A DNA stretch of 64,000 nt from Luteimonas fraxinea (GCF_021233355.1 NZ_CP089507.1:1550001-1614000); one strand, 5' to 3'; shown: positions 30,311 to 38,877, numbered from the stretch's first letter. Translations and numbers: made by a program. Notes: generated by a model not told the origin, from the letters alone.

Positions 30311-31240
30311 ATGTCTCTCGACCCCGCTCTCCGCACCCGCATCGAAACCCTGCTGCAGGGCAACCGGGCCGTGCTGTTCATGAAGGGCTCGCCGACGACC
30401 CCGCAGTGCGGCTTCTCCGCCAAGGCCATCTCCGCGCTCGAAGCGGTGGGCATCGACTACGCGACCGTCAACGTGCTCGAAGACGGCGAGATCCGCGAAG
30501 GCATCAAGGCCTATGGCGACTGGCCGACGATTCCGCAGCTCTATGTCGACGGCGAGCTCGTCGGCGGCAGCGACATCATCGAGCAGATGGTCGGCAGCGG
30601 TGAGCTGCACGGCCTGTTCGGCGTCGCCCCGCCGGACCGCACGCCGCCGTCGATCTCGATCACCCCGGCCGCGCGCGAGATGATCGCCAAGGCCGTCGGC
30701 GATGCCGGTGGCGATTACGTGCTGCAGGTCGACATCGACGGCAACTTCCGCACCCGCCTGCAGCTCGCACCGCGCAGCGCTTCGGCGATCATCGCCCAGG
30801 CCGACGGCATCGACGTGCAGTTCGACCTCGCCGGCGCACGCCGCGCCGAGGGCATGACGATCGACTTCGCCGACGACATCCGCGGTCGCGGTCTGGTCAT
30901 CGATAACCCGAACGCGCCCAAGCCGGTGCAGGACATCAGCCCGGCCGACGCCAACGATCGTCTTGCCGCCGGCACGCTGACCCTCGTCGACGTGCGCCCG
31001 CCGGACGAACGCGCCACCGCCAGCGTCGCGCGCCCGTTCGAAGTGCTCGACGGCGACGCGATCACCCGTCTGCAGCAGTTGCCCAAGGACACACCGCTCG
31101 CGTTTCTGTGCCACCACGGTGGTCGCAGCCAGCAGGCGGCCGAGCATTTCCGCAACCAGGGTTTCACCCACGTCTACAACGTCGCCGGCGGCATCGATGC
31201 CTGGAGCGACAGCGTGGATGGCGGCGTCCCGAAGTACTGA
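30311..31240 (+). CDS. Monothiol glutaredoxin (CGFS) - degenerate A-type - rhodanese fusion
   Basis: A 309-residue three-domain protein. Residues 1-105 are a Grx4-type monothiol glutaredoxin with CGFS (Cys33), WPTIPQLYVDGE and GGSDI, which binds [2Fe-2S] with glutathione. Residues about 112-205 look like an A-type (IscA/HesB/ErpA) fold: SITPAAREMIAKAV at the start and GMTIDFADDIRGRGLVIDNPN at the end, but all three cluster cysteines are missing. Residues about 208-305 are a rhodanese domain with active Cys267 in CHHGGRS. It is therefore probably a cytosolic iron-sulfur trafficking or sulfur-relay protein. Strong bidirectional terminator 20 bp downstream. The first two functions are known for the families; their joint role is inference. 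Confidence 0.88.
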   Translation: MSLDPALRTRIETLLQGNRAVLFMKGSPTTPQCGFSAKAISALEAVGIDYATVNVLEDGEIREGIKAYGDWPTIPQLYVDGELVGGSDIIEQMVGSGELHGLFGVAPPDRTPPSISITPAAREMIAKAVGDAGGDYVLQVDIDGNFRTRLQLAPRSASAIIAQADGIDVQFDLAGARRAEGMTIDFADDIRGRGLVIDNPNAPKPVQDISPADANDRLAAGTLTLVDVRPPDERATASVARPFEVLDGDAITRLQQLPKDTPLAFLCHHGGRSQQAAEHFRNQGFTHVYNVAGGIDAWSDSVDGGVPKY

Positions 31241-31262
31241 CGGCGCCACACCTGGACGGACG

Positions 31263-31292
31263 AAAAAAGGAGACCTCCGGGTCTCCTTTTTT
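31263..31292 (+). terminator. Rho-independent terminator
   Basis: AAAAAAGGAGACC-TCC-GGGTCTCCTTTTTT: a near-perfect stem ending in six T on the plus strand and preceded by six A, so it can work both ways. It closes the Grx-rhodanese gene. Confidence 0.93.
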
Positions 31293-31371
31293 CATCGTCG
31301 AACACGCCGACGCGATGCGCGTGCGGTCGCGCCACCTGTTCTCCAATGTGTCTGTCCCCGAGGATAGAACC

Positions 31372-32400
31372 ATGTCCACTACCCAACGACAGCTGCCGCT
31401 GATCGACCTGTCGCAACTCGAAGCCGGCAGCCCCGGCGATCGCGCCGCCGCGCTGCAGACGCTGCGCCAGGGCGCACGCGAGGTCGGCTTCTTCTACTTG
31501 GGGAACCACGGTGTACCGCCCGAGCTCGACGCCGCACTGCTGCAGCAGGCGCGGGCGCTGTTCGCTCTGCCCGACGCGGACAAGCAGGCCATCGCGATGG
31601 TCCATTCCCCACATTTCCGCGGCTACAACCAAGTCGGCGCCGAACTGACCCGCGGCAAGGCCGACTGGCGCGAACAGATCGACATCGGCGCCGAGCGCGA
31701 GGCGGTGCCGCAGGCGCCCGGCGTGCCGGCGTGGACCCGTCTGCAGGGCCCCAACCAGTGGCCCGCGGCACTCCCGGAATTCCGTCCGGTCGTGCTGGCT
31801 TGGCAGGACGCGGTCACCGATGTCCTGCTCCGCCTGCTGCAGGCCTGCGCCGAAGCGCTCGGCCAGCCGCGCGACGTGTTCGCCCCGCTCTATCGCGACC
31901 ACCCGTACCAGCTGATGAAACTGATCCGCTACCCCGGCCGCGAGCGGGTGGAGAACGACCAAGGCGTGGGCGCGCACAAGGACAGCGAGCTGCTGACGCT
32001 GATCCTGCAGGACGGCGTCGGCGGTCTGCAGATCGAACTCGACGATGGCCGGATCATCGACGCCATCCCGCGGCCCGGCACCTACATCGTCAACATCGGC
32101 GAGCTGCTGGAGCTGGCATCGGACGGCTACCTCAAGGCAGCCGTGCACCGCGTCAGCAGCCCACCGCCGGGCACCGAACGCCTCTCCGCCGCGTTCTTCC
32201 TCGGCGCGCGCCTGGACGCGACAGTGCCGGCGCTGACGCTGCCGCCCGACCTCGCCCGCGAGGCCAGCGGCTATACCCGCGATCCCCACAATCCGCTGTT
32301 CCATCAGGTCGGCCAGAACACGCTGAAAGGCCGCCTGCGTTCGCACCCCGACGTGGCCGCGCGGCATCACGCGGATCTGCTGGCGCCGGCGAAGGTCTGA
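31372..32400 (+). CDS. Isopenicillin N synthase-like Fe(II)/2-oxoglutarate-type oxygenase
   Basis: A 342-residue non-haem iron dioxygenase-fold protein. The N-terminal DIOX_N domain (GFFYLGNHGVP) is followed by the jelly roll with the iron ligands His202 and Asp204 (GVGAHKDSELLTL) and His259 (AAVHRVSS), and the 2-oxoglutarate-carboxylate pair Arg270/Ser272 (RLS). YIVNIGELLELAS is typical. This group includes plant and bacterial enzymes of secondary metabolism and hormone synthesis, but most bacterial members are unassigned. It lies alone between a terminator and a 0.9 kb repeat region, with no biosynthetic neighbours. An ATG at 31315 would extend it by 19 residues; the conserved start is preferred. 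Confidence 0.9.
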   Translation: MSTTQRQLPLIDLSQLEAGSPGDRAAALQTLRQGAREVGFFYLGNHGVPPELDAALLQQARALFALPDADKQAIAMVHSPHFRGYNQVGAELTRGKADWREQIDIGAEREAVPQAPGVPAWTRLQGPNQWPAALPEFRPVVLAWQDAVTDVLLRLLQACAEALGQPRDVFAPLYRDHPYQLMKLIRYPGRERVENDQGVGAHKDSELLTLILQDGVGGLQIELDDGRIIDAIPRPGTYIVNIGELLELASDGYLKAAVHRVSSPPPGTERLSAAFFLGARLDATVPALTLPPDLAREASGYTRDPHNPLFHQVGQNTLKGRLRSHPDVAARHHADLLAPAKV

Positions 32401-32420
32401 CGCCAGCTGACGCTCGCATC

Positions 32421-32494
32421 GGCTGTTCGGCTGTTCGGCTGTTCGGCTTTTGCGCTTTGGCTTTGGCTTTGGCTTTGGCTTTCGCTTTCGCTCC
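32421..32494. repeat. Short tandem repeats, left flank of long inverted repeat
   Basis: Three copies of the 8-mer CTGTTCGG followed by about five copies of CTTTGG and two of CTTTCG. The complement (AAAGCC)n recurs on the other side of the element near 33040. It is not translated in any believable frame. Confidence 0.8.
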
Positions 32495-32501
32495 ACGCGT
32501 T

Positions 32502-33027
32502 TGATCTCAATCGAGCCGTAAAGCGAGCCGAGCATCGCAGGGCGGCGGGGTCGAAGAGCAGCCCATGTCTGAGCGCAGCGAGTTTGGGCTGCGTGCCCCG
32601 TCGGCCGAGAAGCGCAGGGGACCGCCGCGGCTGTATCGCGGCGGATCGCGTCCGGCGAAGGGACCTTTTGGTTCCTTTTGGGTCCATCCAAAAGGGACTC
32701 GCACGCGCAGCGGGCGAAAGCTCTGCACTTGCCTGCTTCGTAGCTCGTTGCTTCGACTTCGACGCTCCAAGCAAATTAAGGAATCAACCGCAGGAGCGAA
32801 GATCAAGGACAGGGCTTCCGCGCTGTCGCGCGGCTTACTTTTGTCTTGGCAAAAGTAAGCAAAACCGTCTTCGCCGGACGCGAGCCGATGCGATGAAGCC
32901 GCATCGGTCCCCTGTGCTCCTCGCCTGACGCGGCACGCAGCCCAAACTCGCTGCGCTCAGACATGGGCTGCTCTTCGGCCACGCCAGGCTCCGGTGCTCG
33001 GCTCGCTCTACGGCTCGATTCAAGTCA
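32502..33027. repeat. 526 bp element with about 159 bp terminal inverted arms
   Basis: The left arm (32502-32660) and right arm (32869-33027) are inverted copies of high identity, for example TCGAAGAGCAGCCCATGTCT followed by GAGCGCAGCGAGTTTGGGCT on the left and its complement on the right; TCCGGCGAAG marks the inner ends. The 208 bp centre contains CCTTTTGGTTCCTTTTGGGT, AAAAGGGACT and a 26 bp hairpin at 32834-32859 (CTTACTTTTG/CAAAAGTAAG). There is no transposase or credible ORF. It looks like a non-autonomous dispersed element able to fold on itself. Confidence 0.8.
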
Positions 33028-33046
33028 AAGGCTGAAAGCCAAAGCC

Positions 33047-33082
33047 GAGTCCAAAGCCGGAGTCGGAGTCGGAGTCGGATCC
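33047..33082. repeat. Short tandem repeats, right flank of long inverted repeat
   Basis: GAGTCC then three to four GGAGTC units, preceded by AAAGCCAAAGCC. A further Lys/Gln-codon-like stretch (CACAAG and AGGCAG repeats) runs at 33141-33200. Together with the left flank these bracket the long inverted repeat. The whole 32401-33313 interval shows no gene. Confidence 0.7.
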
Positions 33083-33100
33083 AAAACAACACAAAAGCAG

Positions 33101-33133
33101 AATGGATTCCCGCGTTCGCGGGAATGACGGCGG
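33101..33133. repeat. Single family C palindrome
   Basis: AATGGATTCCCGCGTTCGCG followed by GGAATGACGGCGG. It is the same unit as at 18915-19006 and 38878-38911. It sits 180 bp upstream of the transporter-kinase gene. Confidence 0.75.
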
Positions 33134-33313
33134 TGAAGCAAACGCCAACGCACAAGCACAAGCACAAGCAGAGGCAGAGGCAAACACAAAGGCAGAAGCG
33201 CGCACGACGGGAACGCGAAATAACGGCAGCGGAAGAACCTCCGGGCCCACGCCCCGGCCCACGCGCCGCCCCTCGCCCCGTACACTCGGCCGCTTCGGAT
33301 CGAGGGGACGGGA

Positions 33314-36300
33314 ATGGTGCCGGGCTGGGTACTGCTGCTGGTGTCGCTGGGCTATGCCGCGCTGTTGTTCGGTGTGGCCTGGTATGGCGACCGGCGTCCG
33401 CTGTCCCCGGATCGGCCGTGGCTGCGCACCGCTGTCTACAGCCTCGGCATGGCGGTGTACTGCTCATCGTGGACGTTCTACGGCGCGGTGGGCACGGCGG
33501 CGCGGCAGGGGCTGGGGTATCTGCCGATCTATCTCGGACCGCTGCTGTTGCTGCTGTTCGGCTGGCGCATTCTCGAGCGGCTGGCGCTGATCGCGCAGTC
33601 ACAGAACACGGTGTCGATCGCCGACTTCATCGCCTCGCGCTATGGCCGTTCGCAGCGCCTGGCGGCGATGGTCGCGTTGATCGCGCTGGTCGCCGCGGTG
33701 CCGTATCTGGCGCTGCAGTACAAGGCGGTGGCGATCAGTCTGGGCGTGCTCGGCGGGCCGGACGATCCGGTCACGCCGTTCGGCGATCCGGCGTTCTACG
33801 TCGCCGCGTTGATGGCGCTGTTCGCGATCCTGTTCGGCACGCGCCAGGTCGATGCCACCGAACATCGGCCCGGCATGATGCTGGCGGTCGCACTGGAATC
33901 GCTGGTCAAGCTGGTCGCGCTGGTCGCGGTGGGCGTGTTCGCAATCGCGTGGTTCGACAGCAATGACCTGAAGCTCGTCGAGGCGACGCACGCGCTGGTC
34001 GAGAACGCGCCGCCCAGCAGTTTCGTCGCGCAGTGTCTGCTCGCGTTCGCGGCGTTGATCTGCCTGCCGCGCCAGTTCCACGTGGCGATCGTCGAATGCG
34101 GCGACGTGCGCGACATCCGCCGCGCGCGCTGGCTGTTCGGCGGGTATCTGGTGATCATCTGTCTGATGGTGCTGCCGATCGCCAGCGCCGGCGTGGCGTT
34201 GTTCGGCCGCGACGGCCCGGTGGCGCCGGACAGCTTCGTGCTCGCGTTGCCGATGGCGATGAATGCCGATTCGCTGGCGCTGTTCGCCTACATCGGCGGC
34301 TTCTCGGCGGCGACCGGCATGGTGATCGTGTCCTCGGTCGCGCTGGCGACGATGGTCAGCAACGATCTGGTGATGCCGCTGCTGCTGCGCCGCGGCTATG
34401 CCGAGCGCCACGGCGGCAACGTCGCGCGCACGGTGCTGTGGATCCGCCGCGTCGCGATCGTCGGCCTCGCCGCGCTCGCCTACGGCTACTACCGCGCCAG
34501 CGGCACCGAGACCACGCTCGCAGCATTCGGCCTGATGGCGTTCGCGGCCGTCGCGCAGTTCGCGCCGGCGCTGATCGGTGGCCTGTACTGGCGCGGCGCG
34601 AGCCGGCGTGGTGTCGAGGTGGGGTTGCTGATCGGCTTCGGCGTGTGGACCTACACGCTGCTGCTGCCGACGCTCACGCAGTCGGGCTGGCTCGATCCGC
34701 AGTGGCTGACGACCGGTCCGTTCGGCATCGACTGGCTGCGGCCGCATGCACTGTTCGGACTCGCCGGCTGGGATCCGCTGACCCACGGCACGTTCTGGTC
34801 GCTGCTGCTCAACGTCGGCGCGCTGCTGCTGGTGTCGGCGCGCTGGCGGCCGACGCTCGACGAGCGCCTGCGCGCAGCGCCGTTTCTCGATCCCTACGCC
34901 GAGCGCCGCACGTTCGCGTCCGAGGACTGGAGCGGCAATGTCGGCATTCCCGATCTGCTGACGCTGACCGGCCGCATCGTCGGCGAACGCACCGCGCGCG
35001 CAGCCTTCGACGAACACGCGCAGGTGCAGGGCAAGCCGCTCGCGCTCAATGCGCCGGCCGACCGCACCTGGCTGCAGTTCACCGAACGCCAGCTCGCGGC
35101 GGCCGTTGGTGCATCGTCTGCGCGCCTGCTGATGACCAGCGCGCTGAAGGGCTCGGGCATGGAGGTCGACGAAGTCGTCGCGATGCTCGACGAGGCCGGC
35201 CAGGAACTGCGCTTCAACCGCGAAGTGCTGTCGTCGACGCTGGAGAACATCGATCACGGTGTCAGCGTGGTCGACCGCACGATGCGGCTGGTCGCCTGGA
35301 ACCGCAGCTACCAGCGCCTGTTCGGCTATCCGGACAACATGCTCTACGTCGGCCGTCCGGTCGCCGACCTGATCCGCTACAACGCCGAGCGCGGCGAGCT
35401 GGGCCCGCGCGACGTCATCGACATCGACACCGAGATCGACAAGCGCATCGCCTACATGCGCGCGGGCTCGCCGCACGTGTCCGAGCGCGTGCTCGGCAAC
35501 GGCCAGGTCATCGAACTGCGCGGCCAGCCGTTGCCGGGCGGCGGTTACGCGACCAGCTACAGCGACGTGACCGACTACAAGCGCGTGGAGCGCGAGCTGC
35601 GCGACATCAACGAGACGCTGGAGCAGCGCGTCGCCGATCGCACGCGCGAAGCGGAAGCCGCGCAGGAATCGCGCTCGCGCTTCCTCACCGCGGTCAGCCA
35701 CGACGTGCTGCAGCCGCTCAATGCCGCGCGGTTGTTCACCTCGGCGCTGCGCGAAACCCAGGACGGCGCCGAGCAGAAGCATCTTGCCGAACGTGTCGAC
35801 ACGTCGCTGCGTGCGGCCGAGGAACTGCTCGACGGTCTGCTCGACGTCTCGCGGCTCGATGCCGGCGCGCTGAAACCCGAGATCACCGATCTCGACGTCT
35901 CCGAACTCATGCGCCAGCTCGCCGGCCAGTACGCGCCGATGGCCAAGGCGCGCAAGCTCGACATCCGCCTGCACGCGCTGCCGATCGCGGTGCGCAGCGA
36001 TCGCCGGCTGTTGCGCCGCGTGCTGCAGAACTTCCTCGCCAACGCGCTGCGCTACACGCGTACCGGTCGCATCGTGCTGTCGGCGCGGCGCCGGGGCGAC
36101 CAGGTCGCCTTGCAGGTCTGGGATACGGGGCCGGGTATTCCCGAGCACCACATGAGCCAGATCTACGACGAGTTCCATCGCTACGAACAGAACTTCGACT
36201 GGGACGGTCGCGGTCTGGGTCTGGGCCTGTCGATCTGCCAGCGCATCTCGCGTCTGCTCGGCCACACGCTCGATGCGCGCTCCAGCGTCGGCCGCGGCAG

Positions 36301-36766
36301 CATGTTCTCGATCACCGTGCCGCGCAGCGTCATGGCGAGCCTGCCGCCCACCGCCACGCCGGCGCCGCTGCACGACGAATCGCTGCAGGGCCTGCGCGTG
36401 CTGTGCGTCGACAACGACGACGACATCCTCGCCGGCATGCGCGCACTGCTGCGCCGCTGGGGCGTGGAGCCACTGTGCGCGAAGACCATCGACGAGGCGA
36501 TCGCGTGCATGGACGAATTACCGGACGTGATGCTGGTCGATTACCACCTGCACGACCGGCTCGACGGCCTCGACACACTCGACGCGCTGCGCGGCATCGC
36601 GCCCGACGTGCCCGGCGCGCTGCTGACCGCCGACGGCAGCGACACGCTCAAGCAGACCGCGCGCATCCGCGGCTATCGCGTGCTGACCAAGCCGGTGAAG
36701 CCCGCCTCGATGCGTGCCTTCCTCGGCGCCCAGCGGATGGCGGCGAGCCGACGCGCAGGCAGCTGA
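33314..36766 (+). CDS. Hybrid histidine kinase with sodium:solute-symporter-like N-terminus (CbrA/CrbS type)
   Basis: An 1150-residue protein. Residues 1 to about 500 form 12-13 membrane helices of the SSS family (VSIADFIASRYGRSQRLAA, LPRQFHVAIVEC). A PAS_7 domain (about 640-760; GYATSYSDVTDYK) follows, then HisKA with VSHDVLQPLNAARLF (His796), HATPase_c (GLGLGLSICQRISRLLGH) and a receiver with Asp1076 in VMLVDYHLHDRLDG and Lys in LTKPVKP. This is the CbrA/CrbS layout, where a transporter-like sensor couples carbon-source flux (for example histidine or acetate) to gene control. No regulator gene is adjacent; the NarL-type regulator at 19242 is one possible partner. Its catalytic module is closely related to that of the kinase at 16233-18878. 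The GTG or ATG choice at the start is not in doubt (ATG, MVPGWVLLL). Confidence 0.92.
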   Translation: MVPGWVLLLVSLGYAALLFGVAWYGDRRPLSPDRPWLRTAVYSLGMAVYCSSWTFYGAVGTAARQGLGYLPIYLGPLLLLLFGWRILERLALIAQSQNTVSIADFIASRYGRSQRLAAMVALIALVAAVPYLALQYKAVAISLGVLGGPDDPVTPFGDPAFYVAALMALFAILFGTRQVDATEHRPGMMLAVALESLVKLVALVAVGVFAIAWFDSNDLKLVEATHALVENAPPSSFVAQCLLAFAALICLPRQFHVAIVECGDVRDIRRARWLFGGYLVIICLMVLPIASAGVALFGRDGPVAPDSFVLALPMAMNADSLALFAYIGGFSAATGMVIVSSVALATMVSNDLVMPLLLRRGYAERHGGNVARTVLWIRRVAIVGLAALAYGYYRASGTETTLAAFGLMAFAAVAQFAPALIGGLYWRGASRRGVEVGLLIGFGVWTYTLLLPTLTQSGWLDPQWLTTGPFGIDWLRPHALFGLAGWDPLTHGTFWSLLLNVGALLLVSARWRPTLDERLRAAPFLDPYAERRTFASEDWSGNVGIPDLLTLTGRIVGERTARAAFDEHAQVQGKPLALNAPADRTWLQFTERQLAAAVGASSARLLMTSALKGSGMEVDEVVAMLDEAGQELRFNREVLSSTLENIDHGVSVVDRTMRLVAWNRSYQRLFGYPDNMLYVGRPVADLIRYNAERGELGPRDVIDIDTEIDKRIAYMRAGSPHVSERVLGNGQVIELRGQPLPGGGYATSYSDVTDYKRVERELRDINETLEQRVADRTREAEAAQESRSRFLTAVSHDVLQPLNAARLFTSALRETQDGAEQKHLAERVDTSLRAAEELLDGLLDVSRLDAGALKPEITDLDVSELMRQLAGQYAPMAKARKLDIRLHALPIAVRSDRRLLRRVLQNFLANALRYTRTGRIVLSARRRGDQVALQVWDTGPGIPEHHMSQIYDEFHRYEQNFDWDGRGLGLGLSICQRISRLLGHTLDARSSVGRGSMFSITVPRSVMASLPPTATPAPLHDESLQGLRVLCVDNDDDILAGMRALLRRWGVEPLCAKTIDEAIACMDELPDVMLVDYHLHDRLDGLDTLDALRGIAPDVPGALLTADGSDTLKQTARIRGYRVLTKPVKPASMRAFLGAQRMAASRRAGS

Positions 36767-36861
36767 CGGGCACGGTTGCGGTTGCGCCGTCCGGCTGCAC
36801 GTCACGCGCGTCACATGCGGATGCCTAGGATCGGGCGCTTCTGCCTGCCCGGATACCCGCC

Positions 36862-37002
36862 ATGAGTTCCAACGAGAAAACCCCCAAGCCGCCGATGACC
36901 AAACGCCGCCGCGTGTTCCTGTTCGGCGCCGTGGTCGCGATCGTGGTGCTGCCGCTGATCATCTACATCGTCGCGATCGGGGTCGGCGGCGGCGTGGAGT
37001 AA
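36862..37002 (+). CDS. Small single-pass membrane protein
   Basis: A 46-residue ORF not large enough for most gene finders: MSSNEKTPKPPMTKRRR, then one hydrophobic helix (VFLFGAVVAIVVLPLIIYIV) and a Gly-rich end (GVGGGVE). The charged N-terminus with KRRR before the helix predicts N-in topology. It lies 95 bp after the transporter-kinase and 43 bp before the isomerase-like gene, same strand. Function unknown. Similar short membrane ORFs are common and poorly annotated in this family of bacteria. Confidence 0.6.
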   Translation: MSSNEKTPKPPMTKRRRVFLFGAVVAIVVLPLIIYIVAIGVGGGVE

Positions 37003-37045
37003 GCGCCACACGCTGATACCGGCACATTCGAAGATGGAGCCTGCG

Positions 37046-37666
37046 ATGCCTGCGATCTGGTACTTCGATGTCGTCTCGCCCTTCGCGTACCTGCAGTGGC
37101 GCCGGCTGAAACCACTGCTCGCGACGCACGACATCCGCCCGGTGCCGATCCTGTTCGCGGCGGTGCTGTCGGCGATCGGCAATCGCGGGCCGGCGGAGAT
37201 TCCGGCCAAGCGCACCTTCACCTATCAGCACGTCGCTTGGCGCGCGCAACGCGACGGCGTTGCACTGGTGTTTCCGCCGGCGCATCCGTTCAACCCGATC
37301 GCGGCGCTGCGCACGGTGGTCGCCGCCAATGCGGACCCGGATGTGATCGACGCGGTATTCGCGCACATCTGGGCGCAGGGACAGGCCGGTGACAGCGTCG
37401 AGGCACTGGCCCCTGTGCTGGCCGCAGCGCAGCTGTTACCGGCCGATGTCGAAGCGCCAGCGGTCAAGGCACGGCTGCGCGCGGAGACCGATGCGGCGAT
37501 CGCCGCCGGCGTGTTCGGCGTGCCGACGCTGCGTATCGGTGACGCGCTGTTCTGGGGCGAGGACGCGCACGACTTCGCACTCGCGGCGCTTACCGATCCC
37601 GGCCTGCTCGACACGCCGGAAATGCAGCGCCTTGCGCAGCTGCCGGTCGGCGCCGCACGCAGCTGA
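37046..37666 (+). CDS. 2-hydroxychromene-2-carboxylate isomerase-like, DsbA/kappa-GST fold
   Basis: A 206-residue thioredoxin-fold protein of the HCCA isomerase/DsbA family. WYFDVVSPFAYLQWRRL gives the SPF(A/S)YL motif where Ser replaces the redox Cys, and FGVPTLRIGD has the cis-Pro. The middle insert is all-helical as in kappa GSTs, and GSH is the cofactor in known members. The best-known reaction is isomerisation in naphthalene breakdown, but most homologues are uncharacterised and no aromatic-degradation genes are nearby. The ATG at 37046 is chosen over 37034 for its GGAG ribosome site eight to nine bases upstream. Confidence 0.85.
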   Translation: MPAIWYFDVVSPFAYLQWRRLKPLLATHDIRPVPILFAAVLSAIGNRGPAEIPAKRTFTYQHVAWRAQRDGVALVFPPAHPFNPIAALRTVVAANADPDVIDAVFAHIWAQGQAGDSVEALAPVLAAAQLLPADVEAPAVKARLRAETDAAIAAGVFGVPTLRIGDALFWGEDAHDFALAALTDPGLLDTPEMQRLAQLPVGAARS

Positions 37667-37776
37667 GATGCGGGCTACGGCGCCGATCGCGTAGAGTGCC
37701 AGCGGGCGCGACGCGCGCCCGACCCGCGACCCGTCGGCACAGACGGGCGCCGGCCACGCGATAAATGGGAGCACGC

Positions 37777-38715
37777 ATGCGCATCGGAATCGTCGTCGAC
37801 TCGGCCTGTGATCTGCCGCCGGAGTGGCTGGCTGCTCACGGCATCCATCTGTTGCCGGTGACGGTGAAGATCGGCCAGTCCGAGTTCGTGGACCTGCGCG
37901 ACGAACGCGCGACGCTGGACTTCATCGAAAGCCACGTCACCGGCCGCCACACCGCCGAGACCTCGGCGTTTCCCGCCGACAAGATCAAGGCGCTGTTCCT
38001 CGAGCAGCTGGTCATCGACTACGACTACGTGTTCTGCCTGACGGTCACGCGCCATCGCAGCCAGATCCACGACAACGCGACCCACGCGAGCTTCGCAATC
38101 CTCAACGAATACAAGCCGATCCGCGCGCAAGCCGGCCGCACCACACCGTTCGCGCTGCGCATCGTCGATTCGCAGCAGGTGTTCGCCGGCCAGGGCATCC
38201 TGCCGGTCGAAGCGGTGCGCCTGCGAGACGCGGGCGCCAGCGCGCCGGAGATCCGCAGCCGTCTCGAATTCCTCGCCGAACGCAGCTACGCCTACATGGT
38301 GCCGCGCGATCTCGGCTATCTCCGCGCGCGCATCAAGCATCGCGGCGACAAGAGCGTGAGCCTGCTCGCCGCACTGATCGGCGGCGCGCTCGACATCAAG
38401 CCGATCCTGCACTGCCATCGCGGCGACACCGGCCCGGTCGGCAAGGTCCGCGGCTTCGAACCTGCGGCCGAGAAACTGTTCGCGTTCGCCGTCGAGCGCG
38501 TGCGCGCCGGCCTGCTTACCCCGACGCTGTGCCTGAGCTACGGCGGCGAGCTCGACCAGATGCGCGCCCTGCCCGGCTACGCCGCGCTGGTCGCCGCGTG
38601 CGAGGAACACCACGTCGAACGCTTCGAGACGGTGATGAGCGTGACCGGCATGGTCAACGTGGGCTCCGGCTCGCTGACGCTCGGGTTCGCGGCACCGCCG
38701 CATGCGTTCGCGTAA
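37777..38715 (+). CDS. DegV-family fatty-acid-binding protein
   Basis: A 312-residue DegV-fold protein. IGIVVDSACDLPPEW is the N-terminal signature and LPVTVKIG and TSAFP follow the usual pattern. In Gram-positive bacteria the family (FakB) presents bound fatty acids to the FakA kinase. No FakA homologue is seen in this window, so the role here is open. The start ATG at 37777 has GGGAG six to seven bases upstream; an ATG at 37765 is possible. The neighbours are unrelated in type, and a spacer with two palindromes follows. Confidence 0.88.
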   Translation: MRIGIVVDSACDLPPEWLAAHGIHLLPVTVKIGQSEFVDLRDERATLDFIESHVTGRHTAETSAFPADKIKALFLEQLVIDYDYVFCLTVTRHRSQIHDNATHASFAILNEYKPIRAQAGRTTPFALRIVDSQQVFAGQGILPVEAVRLRDAGASAPEIRSRLEFLAERSYAYMVPRDLGYLRARIKHRGDKSVSLLAALIGGALDIKPILHCHRGDTGPVGKVRGFEPAAEKLFAFAVERVRAGLLTPTLCLSYGGELDQMRALPGYAALVAACEEHHVERFETVMSVTGMVNVGSGSLTLGFAAPPHAFA

Positions 38716-38739
38716 GGCGTCGGGGCGTGGACGTCCGGC

Positions 38740-38768
38740 CCGTCGGTCCCGCGTAGGCGGGAACGGCG
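38740..38768. repeat. Family C palindrome, diverged
   Basis: CCGTCGGTCCCGCGTAGGCG followed by GGAACGGCG, a palindrome related to the unit at 38878-38911 in the opposite sense. The pair brackets about 110 bp after the DegV gene. Confidence 0.6.
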
Positions 38769-38877
38769 TCATCAAGCGCCGCCTGGCCACGATCCAGGAG
38801 CGCTGCCTGTGCGGTGAGGTATCGCGCTCCGCACCGCGCGACGCGCAGTGAATGCAGCCCTGCCCGAGGGGCGAAGG

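Noticed and set aside
32421..33200. Tandem repeats as a CRISPR array
   Set aside because: Units are 6-8 bp without unique spacers; there is no leader and no cas gene.
33124..33966. Frame starting in the tandem repeats and running into the transporter-kinase
   Set aside because: It begins with repeat-encoded Lys/Gln stretches and then overlaps the real gene in the wrong phase.
33599..36373. 924-residue open frame opposite the transporter-kinase
   Set aside because: Antisense shadow with Arg/Gln/His-rich composition and no recognisable domain.
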